Shown here piece by piece: positions 11,690 to 26,026 of a DNA stretch of 64,000 bases. The stretch comes from Gigantopelta aegis. Its lineage: Eukaryota > Mollusca > Gastropoda > Neomphalida > Peltospiridae. Under the pieces are notes generated by a model. That model saw only the letters and a program-made list of their open reading frames with translations. It ran no database searches and was not told the DNA's origin. How positions within the stretch are numbered: position 1 is the first letter of the stretch; every line of letters starts with the position of its first letter. The stretch spans positions 66,332,978 to 66,396,977 of the forward strand of contig NC_054702.1 in the NCBI RefSeq assembly GCF_016097555.1, written 5' to 3'. Both the position numbers and the translations under genes were made by a program.

Positions 11690-11915
11690 CAGCTTTAATA
11701 TTAACATTACTGTCAAACAGCTATATAGGGTTGAAAACAAAACATTATGCATATTTACATGCACTATTATTATGGGTAGAACGATGGAAAAACATAGTGA
11801 GAAGGTTTCAGGACAGCTCATTTTGCCCGAATATCTCTATTGTTTTTGCCCCAATTTGAGGATTTGCTCCAGCACTAGGTTGCTGTTCCCAGCCTGTCTC
11901 GCACGCTTATGTGCG
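11690..11915 (+). repeat. Interspersed repeat R1, partial copy 3
   Basis: Matches 5868-6100: AACAGCTATATAGGGTTG, ATTTTGCCCGAATATCTCTA, GCTCCAGCACTAGG, CTGTCTCGCACGCTTATG. The 160-codon frame across it (11529-12011) has no recognised domain and is treated as chance. Confidence 0.6.
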
Positions 11916-13082
11916 TGTGTGTCTTGTCTCCACTCGTTTCCTCAAATTCTAACATGTTTTGTTACTCTTCTATTCTACGTTTGTTTACAAGGAAACATCT
12001 TAATAGGATGAAATTTTCTTTTTATGTGCTGTAAATCGCATTACGTATTTGTTGAAAAGTAAACAAATATTCAAACAAACGAGCAGAACTAGATTTTCAG
12101 CCATTAGGATTACCAACTGCACAGCGTTTCAAACCCAGTCTTAAACAGAATAATGCATCATTAGATAAAGATTTCTTCTAAACAATGATTGTCAATGCAC
12201 TTCTCGCCGCGAACTCACCAGTTTATAACGAACGTACGAATTGAAAGATGTGAAATCTTTCGGTAAACTTGACACAAATGCCATATCGGCATACACCAAA
12301 CAAACGAACAAGAAACAGTTGATAAACAAAGCGCCCAATTCGCACTTTAGGTGTGCCTTTTCCACAGCTAGAGTTCACCAAACCAATATACCTAGGTAAG
12401 AAAAATATTTGCCTACCAACAAAACGAGATAACTTGGATTTAATTTGTGTACCATCAAATTATCTGGAGCTCATAATGTAGCGGGTCGCCCGTCGTTGCT
12501 TTATTTTCGTCGGGTAAACATTTTAAATTTGATTTGAGACAAACACGGGAGAGAAAAGGCTCCCAAAATCAACACATTAGTGCTCACAGGAGCAGGTTTG
12601 CGTTTGCATGTGGTGCGAAGTTGTTACAGTTAGGACTAGGGGCAGATAACTCTAGAGCGACGGAGGAACGTGCTGTCGAGACGTCTGCTCGGAGTTCACG
12701 CATGGCCGCTCTGGACCGGATGTGGACACAGAGATTAAACGAGACATCATAAAATGCATTTTTTTTTAAACTGTCCCTCGTTGGCCTAATGACGCTTTTT
12801 TGAGTTTGCATGCTTAATGTGGTCGTTACACAAGTGTAAATGTGTCGAGAGAGTGTGAATTTTGGTTGTATCGAAAGAAACAAATAACTATGCGTTGATA
12901 AAGATTGAGAGCAACAACGTAATTGCAATCGCACACAAATCTAAAAGTTAATCATGTCGATGAAAGAACTTCTTTCCTTATTAAGTACAACTATCCATTG
13001 GGGGAGAGAGACAGAGAAAGAGATATAGAGAAGGGGCAAAGAAAGAGGAAGAGAAAGAGAGATACATATGTAGAGATACAGA

Positions 13083-13085
<3 letters not shown>
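11916..13085. other. Unassigned sequence
   Basis: A moderate-GC patch at 12590-12740 (TGTGGTGCGAAGTTG; CATGGCCGCTCTGG) lies within otherwise AT-rich sequence. No recognisable domain in any frame. Confidence 0.5.

Positions 13086-13156
<71 letters not shown>
13086..13156. repeat. (GA)n microsatellite
   Basis: About 35 GA units, preceded from about 13005 by an imperfect GA-rich tract. Confidence 0.95.
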
Positions 13157-13157
<1 letters not shown>

Positions 13158-13648
13158 GCAACAAGCAAGCCTAACTATAAGACACAAAGCGCGCACATCA
13201 CCTACATTTTAATATGTGGAATTATATTATTTTACCATACGAAAAATCTAATTTTGTCTTTCCTCAAATCTACTATATGAAAATAATGAAATCCTGTTGT
13301 ACGAGATTTAATTAAACCATCGCAGTTTCCCCGATGTGTGTGTTTTCTAGGGTGTGTGTGTGGCGAGAAAGCTGTTATTGTTTACCCAAGAAGACACCTT
13401 GTAAGATCTGTCTAAAGGACGGCTTAATAAACCTAGTGGAATGATATACGACGCCCGTACCTCTTAATAACTGGAATTCTAGGTTCAAAACGGGCAGTTT
13501 GTTCGTTGGGATGATCTACAGCTCGCCAATCAAAGCACCACCTTTATGCTTAAACTATTTTAGAACTTTTATGGAATGGTAACGTATTTTAATTCTCTGG
13601 ATGTTATTATATATACATAATATTATAATAATATACTTTGATAAATGT

Positions 13649-13879
13649 TAAAGTTTGTTTTGTTTAACACCACTAGAGCACATTGATTAATTAATCATCG
13701 GCTATTGGATGTCAAACATGTCGTAATTCTGACACGTAGTCATAAGAGGAAACCCGCTGTTGTGTAACGGCCTGGGAGCAATAAAGGTCTGTTCTGTTCT
13801 GCTACATTTTTCGTAATTCAGCAAGGGATCTTTTATATGCATTTTCCCCACAGACAGGAAATCAGATACTACGGCCTTT
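13649..13879 (-). mobile_element. SINE-C, head-truncated, with an insertion
   Basis: Runs AAGTTTGTTTTGTTTAACAC, ATCATCGGCTATTGGATGTC, AACCCGCT, [42-bp insert], GCTACATTTTTCG, GGGATCTTTTATATGC, ACGGCCTTTG. The head is absent. Confidence 0.88.
13759..13800 (+). mobile_element. 42-bp retroposon 3' tail nested in SINE-C
   Basis: The insert runs from GTTGTGTAACGG through GAGCAATAAAGGTCTG to TTCTGTTCT, between two GCT triplets (13756-13758 and 13801-13803). AATAAA plus (TTCTG)n looks like the last bases of a LINE-type 3' UTR. A similar AAAG...(TTCTG)n tail is at 44420-44452. Confidence 0.6.
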
Positions 13880-14657
13880 GACTTAGGTACATGAGTCAGA
13901 ATGCTTATTTTATTTTTATGGATATATATATCCATCATCGTGTACGATGCTTATAGACATTAGAGAGATCAGAACCAGGCATTTTCGTTATGAATGTTAT
14001 TTTCATTAATACTTTGTTTTATCTAATATAACTGAAATAAAATAATTTAAAAAAATACGTTTTAAAAAGAAAACGAAAAGGAAAACCATTTTTCTCAATC
14101 AGTTTTCATGATTAATTTTAGTGTACATATATAACCCCCTCAACCCCACAAAACTACACATCCAAGAGGAAAAGAAAAACGAAGACCCCCCACCCCCAAA
14201 AGAAAAGAATATCATTGAAGAATAACAATAAGAAACTTATTATAAACGATAAAAGCTCTCGGTTTTTTTAAAAAATCAATTAAAATAAACAATGGTAAAG
14301 AACATTTTTTAGATTTAACAATTTTAATTTACGTAATAGAAAAATCGGTATTTTGACCCGTGAGGTAATTGAAATATTTAATACGTAAGTTAATAAGTTA
14401 TAAATAATGTTATTATTATAATTTTTTCAATCAAGCCGAAACATTGTTTGATTCACAGAACGTAAGAAGGTCGGCTTTTTTTCTTCTCTTTTTTAAATAT
14501 TATTTTATTTTCATTCATTCATCATTCATTCATTCATTCATTCATTCTTTCATTCATTCATTCATGTTACTACATTCACCTCTCCGGGAAGGCGCGTGTT
14601 CAGGGGGCGAACGACGTTTTTAGAGAGTTTTGAGTCATGATTTCCCAGAACTGTTTC
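13880..14657. other. AT-rich sequence with (CATT)n
   Basis: A (CATT)n array with one variant lies at 14508-14566. The remainder is AT-rich and unassigned. Confidence 0.6.
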
Positions 14658-16135
14658 GCATTGAGCAGCGGTGAGCGGTGATTTCTACCCTAAAACACAC
14701 TCGCCTCTACCCTAAAACACACTCGCATTGAGCAGCGGTGAGCGGTGATTTCTACCCTAAAACACACTCGCATTGAGCAGCGGTGAGCGGTGATTTCTAC
14801 CCTAAAACACACACGCCTCTACCCTAAAACACACTCGCATTGAGCAGCGGTGAGCGGTGATTTCTACCCTAAAACACACTCGCATTGAGCAGCGGTGAGC
14901 GGTGATTTCTACCCTTAAACACACACGCCTCTACCCTAAAACACACTCTTTGAGCAGCGGTGAGCGGTGATTTCTACCCTAAAACACACACGCCTCTACC
15001 CTAAAACACACTCGCATTGAGCAGCGGTGAGCGGTGATTTCTACCCTAAAACACACACGCCTCTACCCTAAAACACACTCGCATTGAGCGGCGGTGAGCG
15101 GTGATTTCTACCCTAAAACACACTCGCATTGAGCAGCGGTGAGCGGTGATTTCTACCCTAAAACACACACGCCTCTACCCTAAAACACACTCGCATTGAG
15201 CAGCGGTGAGCGGTGATTTCTACCCTAAAACACACTCGCCTCTACCCTAAAACACACTCGCATTGAGCAGCGGTGAGCGGTGATTTCTACCCTAAAACAC
15301 ACACGCCTCTACCCTAAAACACACACGCCTCTACCCTAAAACACACTCGCATTGACCAGCGGTGAGCGGTGATTTCTACCCTAAAACACACACGCCTCTA
15401 CCCTAAAACACACTCGCATTGAGCAGCGGTGAGCGGTGATTTCTACCCTAAAACATACACGCCTCTACCCTAAAACACACACGCCTCTACCCTAAAACAC
15501 ACTCGTATTGAGCAGCGGTGAGCGGTGATTTCTACCCTAAAACACACACGCCTCTACCCTAAAACACACTCGCATTGAGCAGCGGTGAGCGGTGATTTCT
15601 ACCCTAAAACACACACGCCTCTACCCTAAAACACACACGCCTCTACCCTAAAACATACTCGCATTGACCAGCGGTGAGCGGTGATTTCTACCCTAAAACA
15701 CACACGCCTCTACCCTAAAACACACTCGCATTGAGCAGCGGTGAGCGGTGATTTCTACCCTAAAACATACACGCCTCTACCCTAAAACACACACGCCTCT
15801 ACCCTAAAACACACTCGCATTGAGCAGCGGTGAGCGGTGATTTCTACCCTAAAACATACACGCCTCTACCCTAAAACACACACGCCTCTACCCTAAAACA
15901 CACACGCCTCTACCCTAAAACACACTCGCATTGAGCAGCGGTGAGCGGTGATTTCTACCCTAAAACACACACGCCTCTATCCTAAAACACACTCGCATTG
16001 AGCAGCGGTGAGCGGTGATTTCTACCCTAAAACATGCACGCCTGTACCCTAAAACACACTCGCCTCTACCCTAAAACACACTCGCATTGAGCAGCGGTGA
16101 GCGGTGATTTCTACCCTAAAACACACACGTCTCTG
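14658..16135. repeat. Compound 45-bp / 22-bp minisatellite
   Basis: About 21 copies of a 45-bp unit (GCATTGAGCAGCGGTGAGCG, then GTGATTTCTACCCTAAAACA, then CACTC) are interleaved with 0-3 copies of a 22-bp unit (GCCTCTACCCTAAAACACAC plus AC). The 22-bp unit resembles the second half of the long unit. Variants include GACCAGC, AACATAC and a GCATTGAGCGGC unit. No frame runs across the array. Confidence 0.95.
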
Positions 16136-18767
<2,632 letters not shown>

Positions 18768-18781
18768 TCCAAGACCTAGGA

Positions 18782-19170
18782 CCGGCCTCGGTGGCGTCGT
18801 GGTAGGTCATCGGTCTACAGGCTGGTAGGTACTGGGTTCGGATCCCAGTCGAGGCATGGGATTTTTAATCTAGATACCGACTCCAAACCCTGAGTGAGTG
18901 CTCCGCAAGGCTCAGTGGGTAGGTGTAAACCACTTGCACCGACCAGTGATCCATAACTGGTTCAACAAAGGCCATGGTTTGTGCTATCGTGCCTGTGGGA
19001 AGCGCAAATAAAAGATCCCTTGCTGCTAATCGGAAGAGTAGCCCATGTAGTGGCGACAGCGGGTTTCCTCTCAAAATCTGTGTGGTCCTTAACCATATGT
19101 CTGACGCCATATAACCGTAAATAAAATGTGTTGAGTGCGTCGTTAAATAAAACATTTCTTTCTTTCTTTC
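18782..19170 (+). mobile_element. SINE-D, full length (chimeric head and tail)
   Basis: Head GGCCTCGGTGGCGTCGTGGT with B-box GGGTTCGGATCCCAGTCGAG, then a unique segment (CCAAACCCTGAGTGAGTGCT), then the SINE-A body and tail from AACAAAGGCCATGG to GTCGTTAAATAAAACATTTC and (TTTC)n. A 14-bp target site duplication TCCAAGACCTAGGA lies at 18768-18781 and 19169-19182. It is nearly identical to 45961-46353. Confidence 0.93.
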
Positions 19171-19428
19171 CAAGACCTAGGAAAACGGAGGATTGTCAGA
19201 AATTGTTTTCCTGGCAGGCTAAATTTTACTTTTACAAATATCGCGGCAAATTCCCTCATTCTTCCCCAACCCCATTACGTGCAGTGCCGTCGCATACGCC
19301 TACCAGTATGCCTGCAAAGTCAGTGCTATTATTTAAATTATATTAATTCTTTAAAGGATGTCTTGAAGGGTCGAAAGGCAAAGGATCACACACGTCTGAC
19401 TATACGTTTAATGGTGTCCTTCAAAAAG

Positions 19429-19756
19429 GAAGGAAGGAAATGGTTTTATTTAACGACGCACTCGACACATTGTATTTACGGTTATATGGCGTCAGACATA
19501 TGGTTAAGGACCACACAGATACTGAGAAAGGAAACCCACTGTCGCCACTTCATGGGCTACTCTTTTCGATTAGCAGCAAGGGATCTTTTATATGCACCAT
19601 CCCACAGACATGATAGTACATACCACGGCCTTTGTTACATCAGTTGTGGAGCACAGGCTGGAATGAGAAATAGCCCAATGGGTCCAGCGACGGGGATCGA
19701 TCTTAGACCGACCGCGCATCAAGCGAATGCTTTACCACTGGGCTACGTCCCGCCCC
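19429..19756 (-). mobile_element. SINE-A, full length
   Basis: A complete tail-to-head copy ending CTGGGCTACGTCCCGCCCC on the plus strand. Target site duplications are TCCTTCAAAAAG (19417-19428) and TCCTTGAAAAAG (19757-19768). The long frame through it is SINE sequence, not a gene. Just downstream, 19770-19793 holds a stray SINE-C tail end. Confidence 0.93.
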
Positions 19757-19867
19757 TCCTTGAAAAAGTTAAAGTTTGTTTTGTTTAACGACACAATTTA
19801 CGTGCCCATATTCTACTTAGGTTCAGGCACGTCCATCACAAGCCCAGTGTGATAATTAAGCAAAATT

Positions 19868-19885
19868 GGGGGGGGGGGGGGGGGG
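19868..19885 (+). repeat. Poly-G tract
   Basis: A run of 18 G. Confidence 0.9.
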
Positions 19886-20070
19886 ATTTTGAAGCAACTA
19901 TTCAAAAGAAAATTTTATGGCAATTATAAAATATTATTTATTTAGACGCAGAATAAGGCATTCCAAAGAAATTTTTTTAAAACATTTAATCTAATAATAT
20001 TACTATATTTTTTTAATTATTTGCCCTGGAGGATTCGGATCAGAAAAGTTTTGTGCCTTGCGTCACAGAA

Positions 20071-20369
20071 AAAAGTTTAACAAAACTACTAGAACATACA
20101 GATTTATTATCATTGAATGTCAATCATTTGGTAATTTGTGCCGTCTAGACTTAAGAGAGAAAACCCGCTACATTTTGCCATTAATAACAAGGGATCTTTT
20201 ATATACAACTTCACGCAGACAAGATAATACATACCACGGTCTTTGATATAGTAGCCATGGTGCACTGGCTGGAACTAGAAATAGCCCAAATGGATCCACC
20301 GACGAGGATCGATCCTAGATCGACCGCGCATGAAGCAAGTGTTTTTAAGACAAGGCTACGTCCCGCCCC
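20071..20369 (-). mobile_element. SINE-C, full length, diverged
   Basis: Tail AAAGTTTAACAAAACTACTA, body GAAAACCCGCTACATTTTGC and AAGGGATCTTTTATATACAA, head GAGGATCGATCCTAGATCGA and GGCTACGTCCCGCCCC. No clear target duplication, consistent with age. Confidence 0.85.
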
Positions 20370-20426
20370 TGATGTCTTTCATGTTTTAAGTCATGATTTA
20401 TAACCAAGCTCTTACTTCTGAATAGG

Positions 20427-20630
20427 AAGGAAGGAAATGTTTTATTTAACGACGCACTCAACACATTTTATTTACGGTTATATGGCATCAGACATATGAT
20501 TAAGGACCACACAGAAATTGAGAGAGGAAACCCGCTGTCGCCACTTCATGGGCTACTCTTTTCGATCAGCAGAAAGTATCTTTTATATGCACCACCCCAC
20601 AGACAGGATAGTACATACCACGGCCTTTGT
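20427..20630 (-). mobile_element. SINE-A, 5'-truncated, with perfect TSD
   Basis: Tail-side two thirds of SINE-A, ending at ACCACGGCCTTTG. A perfect 15-bp duplication TTACTTCTGAATAGG flanks it (20412-20426 and 20631-20645), so the truncation happened at insertion rather than by later decay. Confidence 0.93.
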
Positions 20631-20645
20631 TTACTTCTGAATAGG

Positions 20646-23600
20646 GTGTTCAGTGTAAATCTGTAGACACCAATACGGTAGTATATTTTCACTAAACCCA
20701 ACGAAAGTTTGTCAACTATAATATAATATTGGTGTTTGTACGAAAGGAACAGACGAATAGTGATCTTTGTAGATGGACTAAACACAGCATTATATTATAA
20801 TTTATGTAAATGAGATTTAGTCTCGTGACTCTGGTCATATCAGTAGCTTACATCATTTAGATATATATCAGTGCCACTTATGTTTTGTTTTTGTTTTTTG
20901 TTTTTTACATTTATTATAATATATTTATTTATCTAATGGCTTATTACAGTCAAAGTAAAAACTACCAATTTTTTTTAATATATATCTTACGTTTATGTGA
21001 CTTTACTTGATTTCAGGTGACGTTAAATTGCTATTGGCTGAACGATTCGACTGGTGTCTGGTGACGTGCTCCGCCGATGTGGTTTCCCTTCGATTGTCGT
21101 GTTAATAATTTGACGTCGCAGCAGGTGACAGACGGTTACCGGTTACCGTGACGACAGGTCTGGAACGAAGATAACGAGCGCGATTAGATCTCAGCAACGT
21201 AAAAACCGGGAGAAAAATTCACGCATAATAATTAGAAATCAAAGACGGAAAATCGAATTTGTCGCTATCTATCTGTTGCAAATAAGCGCGCGTGCAATCA
21301 AGTCGACGTATGGCGGACCGTGTGATCGACCAGTGTGTAATGTCACATATTTGTCCGAGTAACACCTGGGCAAACTACGGGAATATAATCATTTAATTAG
21401 TCAATACGGTCGTATTCTCTATAACGGTCTTAGTAATATAATGAAAAACATCCACGTGATTGTTAGTATAACGTACGGGTAGATATTGAATTACGTTACA
21501 CGTCTTGGGTCCGCGCGTGTAAAGTGTAGTCTAGAGCCCTGCTGCTCAACTTTTTAAAATTTCGTAGCATAGATTTTTTTGTTTACCATGTCCGATGCTT
21601 AAGGTACACTCAAATCACATTTTGCTATACTAACCAGGGTTTTTTTTCATTGTCGGGTCTGTATGTTTAAAATCATGTCTATTTAAATATCCGTTTTGTT
21701 TTGAGAAGTGAACATAATTACAGAGATTCAGGCAGCTTAGATAGAAAACATCCACTTTATGAAGTTGTTAAGCTGGTTAAATTAGTGTAGTTAGTAGCAG
21801 AACAATGCCACACTCTTGAGGTACATACAATCTTGATTAAGTCAAAGTACCATGCATATTTTTACAGAAGTAAGTGAAATCTTATACATTGTATAGATAT
21901 TTGGCTGTCAGTGTAAACAATTTTCATACATATATATCATGATAAATGACATGTCGATTTATTAGATACAGTATGTGAACTAAATATTCTTGGGAATACA
22001 TCGTATTGTTTTGATATTTCTGTTCTGCTAAAACACAAAACCTCATGTGTGATATATAATACGTTTATTTTGTTATATAGATTGATCGTGTTAAATTAGT
22101 AATTCTAAGTGCAAATTTTCGAGAAAAAAGTATTATTATGCTATTGATAATTGAACTTTAGTCTCGGAAATGATCGTTGGAGTTATTTCACCGTGTGAGT
22201 TGCCTTTAAAAACCGATCACGGCACGCACGTGCCTTGCAGTACAAAAAACTCAACCCCCGGTGCACACAAAACACGGGCCTAAAAAGCGAGTAAATTATG
22301 AAATGAAAAGGCAATGGACAATCCATAAGGTAAATATGCATATTATTTGAACGACCAGTTTCGTATTGATAAAGACATGTACAATGTGAAATGCGAACCT
22401 AATGATCGTCGAGTGACAAGCTCCTAGGCGCGGGGCTTGGCTTTGTTTTGAGTACATTTCATGAAATGTGTTTCGACGGATGTTCCGTTAACAGTGTGCA
22501 AACGAGCAGATATGTTTGTAGAAGACTTCGTCCTATCTGAACAACGCTTAGTTCCCTGACAGAGTATTTTACGCAAATGTTTGGACATTTCTTTACACCA
22601 TTAACAGTTATTACAGAAAATTATACGTGCCCATGAATAAATCAATTATGTAGCTTGCGTGAAAATATTTAACTGTACGACCTAAAGTTGCCGTTTATCT
22701 CGATTTTTGTTTTTTAGTTTGGCGCCAAATGAGAGGAGGAGCTTAATGGTATTGATATGTCGAACCAATGAGTTTTGTAAATCTTTTCTTCTTTTATTTT
22801 GTCGATTTTTGTAAATCTTTGTAAAAGTTTGAATGTTTAGTAAAAAAGAATTGAGATTTCTTTCGAAGGTGTTACAAATCAACAAAGGGACAAAATCAAC
22901 TCGGACAACGGCAGCATTGTTGTAACGTGGTCCCAGCGTGATAAACATTCCCTCTGTGGACGGAACCACGACTGGGTTTTGGGAATAAGACGACATTGAC
23001 ATAGTCGTCTAATACAAGCATAAAACTATTTAACCTTGCTTTTCGTCGACTCTCGTGTTTGTACGTGATTTCCTCCACAAACAATCTTGTTTGAAAACGG
23101 AATTCCGAGCGTACGCACCAAGGTCTGCTGTCGAAAGCTCTCCAAAAACTCTTTCACTTTTTGAAATTCTAACCCCACCAAAACTTTAACCGACTCTATC
23201 TGTCACTTTTCTTATTCTTTTTTTTTTAAATAAGAAAGAAAACCTCAAAAGAACCTCACCAAAATCCCAAACTCCTAAAACAAAGCTAGTACAGTTACGT
23301 GTTTTCGGGCCACACGCACCATTTCCCGCCAAGAAATATGTTCTTCTCACACTCCCTACATTGCGGTGCCAATCAATTCTTGTTCGCTTACTTACATCAA
23401 CTTGTGGTTCGCGGGCTCACCCGAGAACAGCAAATATATATATTTATTCTCGGATCAGTTTGGTAAATTTTCAAACAGGAGACGGTGACAACACTAATAT
23501 ACATTGTACCTAAGCAAAAAGTTCACTTAACTCGGTGGTGTTTGCTCCGAGAAAATCCGTACAGTCAACCGCAACGTGTTTATTTACGAAAAACAGACCG

Positions 23601-23729
23601 AACAGAAAACAGACCGCACAGAAAACAGACCGCACAGAAAACAGACCTTAGCCGTAGAAAACTGATTTTGTCCTTCACCGACACACTGGGCAGATCTATA
23701 AAGTGTTTTACGGATACACTAGCTACAAC
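20646..23729. other. 3 kb of unique sequence, no recognised element
   Basis: The longest repeat-free stretch in the window. 21010-21540 is CpG-richer (GACGGTTACCGGTTACCGTG; AAGATAACGAGCGCGATTAG; ATAAGCGCGCGTGCAATC). 22180-22330 and 22900-23120 are also less AT-rich. Frames reach 106 codons without recognisable domains. AAACAGACCGCACAG-like 15-bp steps repeat about three to four times at 23591-23648. Confidence 0.5.
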
Positions 23730-24119
23730 TTAAATGGATATTCCTGAGTTTGCTGCAATCTTTCAGATAGTATTGACTAACAGAGACTTTTTAACGATTG
23801 TAATTACATATTAAATATATTTTTCTGCATAAAATATTAGTGGCTGTATATTAAACGTGTTTCTGATCGTTCTAATATATGTATTAGGTTAAATTTCTTT
23901 TTATTTTCTAAAATATATTTTTTTGTTCGTGTGAAATTATATGAAGACAAAATCCAGTTTGGGCTTCTTACAAATATTAAGACGAATAGAAACACATTGA
24001 ATATATAGACATTGATATTCTAAACAAGAAAATATATTTGATATGTAAGTTTGATCGTAGAGATATTTTATTAGTCGGAAACATCTTACAATGCAGCAAA
24101 CTCAGGAATGTCCCTTTAA
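23730..24119. mobile_element. MITE-1 copy 2, complete
   Basis: TTAA at both ends (23730-23733 and 24116-24119). Left end TGGATATTCCTGAGTTTGCT, right end GCAGCAAACTCAGGAATGTC. 390 bp, AT-rich interior, no coding capacity. Flanks ACAACT and AGTTGT extend the palindrome outward. Confidence 0.88.
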
Positions 24120-25505
24120 AGTTGTCTTTATTTAAATGTATGTGATAATGATTGAGAAGAATATTTTGCAATGTCTTTTTATGCTGTTATGTTTAATGTG
24201 GCTACATATTATTATACACTGTAATATGGAAATTTTAAAATTATCCCATGACAAAAAATATTTTATATTACAGCCCAGATACAATATTTAATTACTAAAA
24301 TAACTGAAATAATGCAATAAGTGCAAATCGAGTATTTAAAGCAAACCACGTGTTTTTCTTTTATATAACTATCACAAAATATATTGACTTTATTTTTTAA
24401 ATGGAAACGTCCAGTTGTATTTAAAGTTTCCATCATGGTTAAACAAACCATTGGGTAGGTGGTCATTAAAAGTATGGTTTACGGTTACCTTCTTTTAAAA
24501 ATGTAATCTAGTTGCAACAAACAATATATTAACATGTTTAAATAGATGCCCATAATGCAATATTTACTCTAAATTAAATACATGTATTTGACTTACAAAA
24601 AACAAGAAATAGCTGTTAAATAAGACCCATCAAATTTTTTTTATTTACTATTTACATGCACATTGAGTTCAACGTTGGTTTTGAAATTTTATCATAAGCT
24701 TTGGTTACGTTTACTAATGTTTTATCAGCCAGACCCTCCCTGTACCATACCGAAAACCTAAAAATAAAGTAACATGCCAGTATCGCACAATGTTTTCAAA
24801 CACCAAACAGCACTCGCTTCTATTTCAGTGTCGTTTTATTCTAGACGAAGCATTAAATATCTAACCCACGAAATAATGAAGAATCAACGTAACACCTGCT
24901 ATCAAATGCAGACATCAAACCAAATCAGTTCAAAGAAAACAGAATTCGAGTGGAGAAATATTCGAGACAGTAAAAAACAAATTTGAGAAGACAGTGTCAG
25001 TTGAACACAAGATTTTTACTTGTGTCAGACGAAATCTAAAACCAGCGACGGCTCGCTGTATTGTTGTTGTCTTCTAAATGTTTATCAACAAACAAAATGG
25101 TAAACAACACAAAACTACTAGGTATTTGTAAAATCAATTGCAGCAAAGTGTTACTGTAGATTTGATGGATAACGAAAACAGTTTTATAGCACTGAATGTT
25201 TTTTGTTTTGTTTGCTGAATGCTAATGTTTAATGATATGGGAAAATAAAGAAGATAGCAAAATATATTTTAAAAGTAAATACAAACTATTAAATGCGTTA
25301 TTTCGGGGGTGTTTTCGTGGTGTTTGTTATTGTTTAAATAATAAAATTAAAATAAAATATGACACCTCCACAAAAAGAAGAAAATCCACCAAAACAAAAA
25401 AACCCAACACCACCACCAAAAAACCGAAGAAACACACAAACAAACTAAACAAAAACAATAAAAACATGCCACAACTATTCTCCTGCTTCTGCATATAAAC
25501 AAACA
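24120..25505. other. AT-rich unassigned sequence
   Basis: No recognised element. An A/C-rich tract lies at about 25365-25480. Frames are short. Confidence 0.6.
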
Positions 25506-25633
25506 CAGGCGCGGGTGCAGGAAATTTAGCAGGGAGGGTCCAGACTGTGGCGCGCGACGTTTGGAGGGGTGGGGGTGGAAAATATATTGAAAAAAAGATA
25601 ACGTTTGCTGACCCCCGCTCCTGGATAAATATA
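25506..25633 (-). mobile_element. MITE-2 copy, partial and diverged
   Basis: Begins CAGGCGCGGGTGCAGGAAAT and contains AGGGAGGGTCCAGACTG and AATATATTGAAAAAAAGATA. These match, in the same order, the reverse complement of 58425-58594. The other end is lost. Confidence 0.55.
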
Positions 25634-25656
25634 GTTGAAAGAAGAAAAAAGGGTTA

Positions 25657-26025
<369 letters not shown>

Positions 26026-26026
<1 letters not shown>

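Noticed and set aside
11529..12011. 160-codon plus-strand frame
   Set aside because: It overlaps interspersed repeat R1 and has no recognisable domain or continuous composition. Probably chance.
14658..16135. Interstitial telomere array
   Set aside because: CCCTAA occurs once per unit and never in tandem, so this is not a TTAGGG array.
19279..19788. 169-codon plus-strand frame that resembles proteins predicted in mollusc genomes
   Set aside because: It is SINE-A sequence read in frame. Similar frames at 6197-6599, 18865-19173, 30274-30504, 46125-46359 and 59234-59437 have the same cause.
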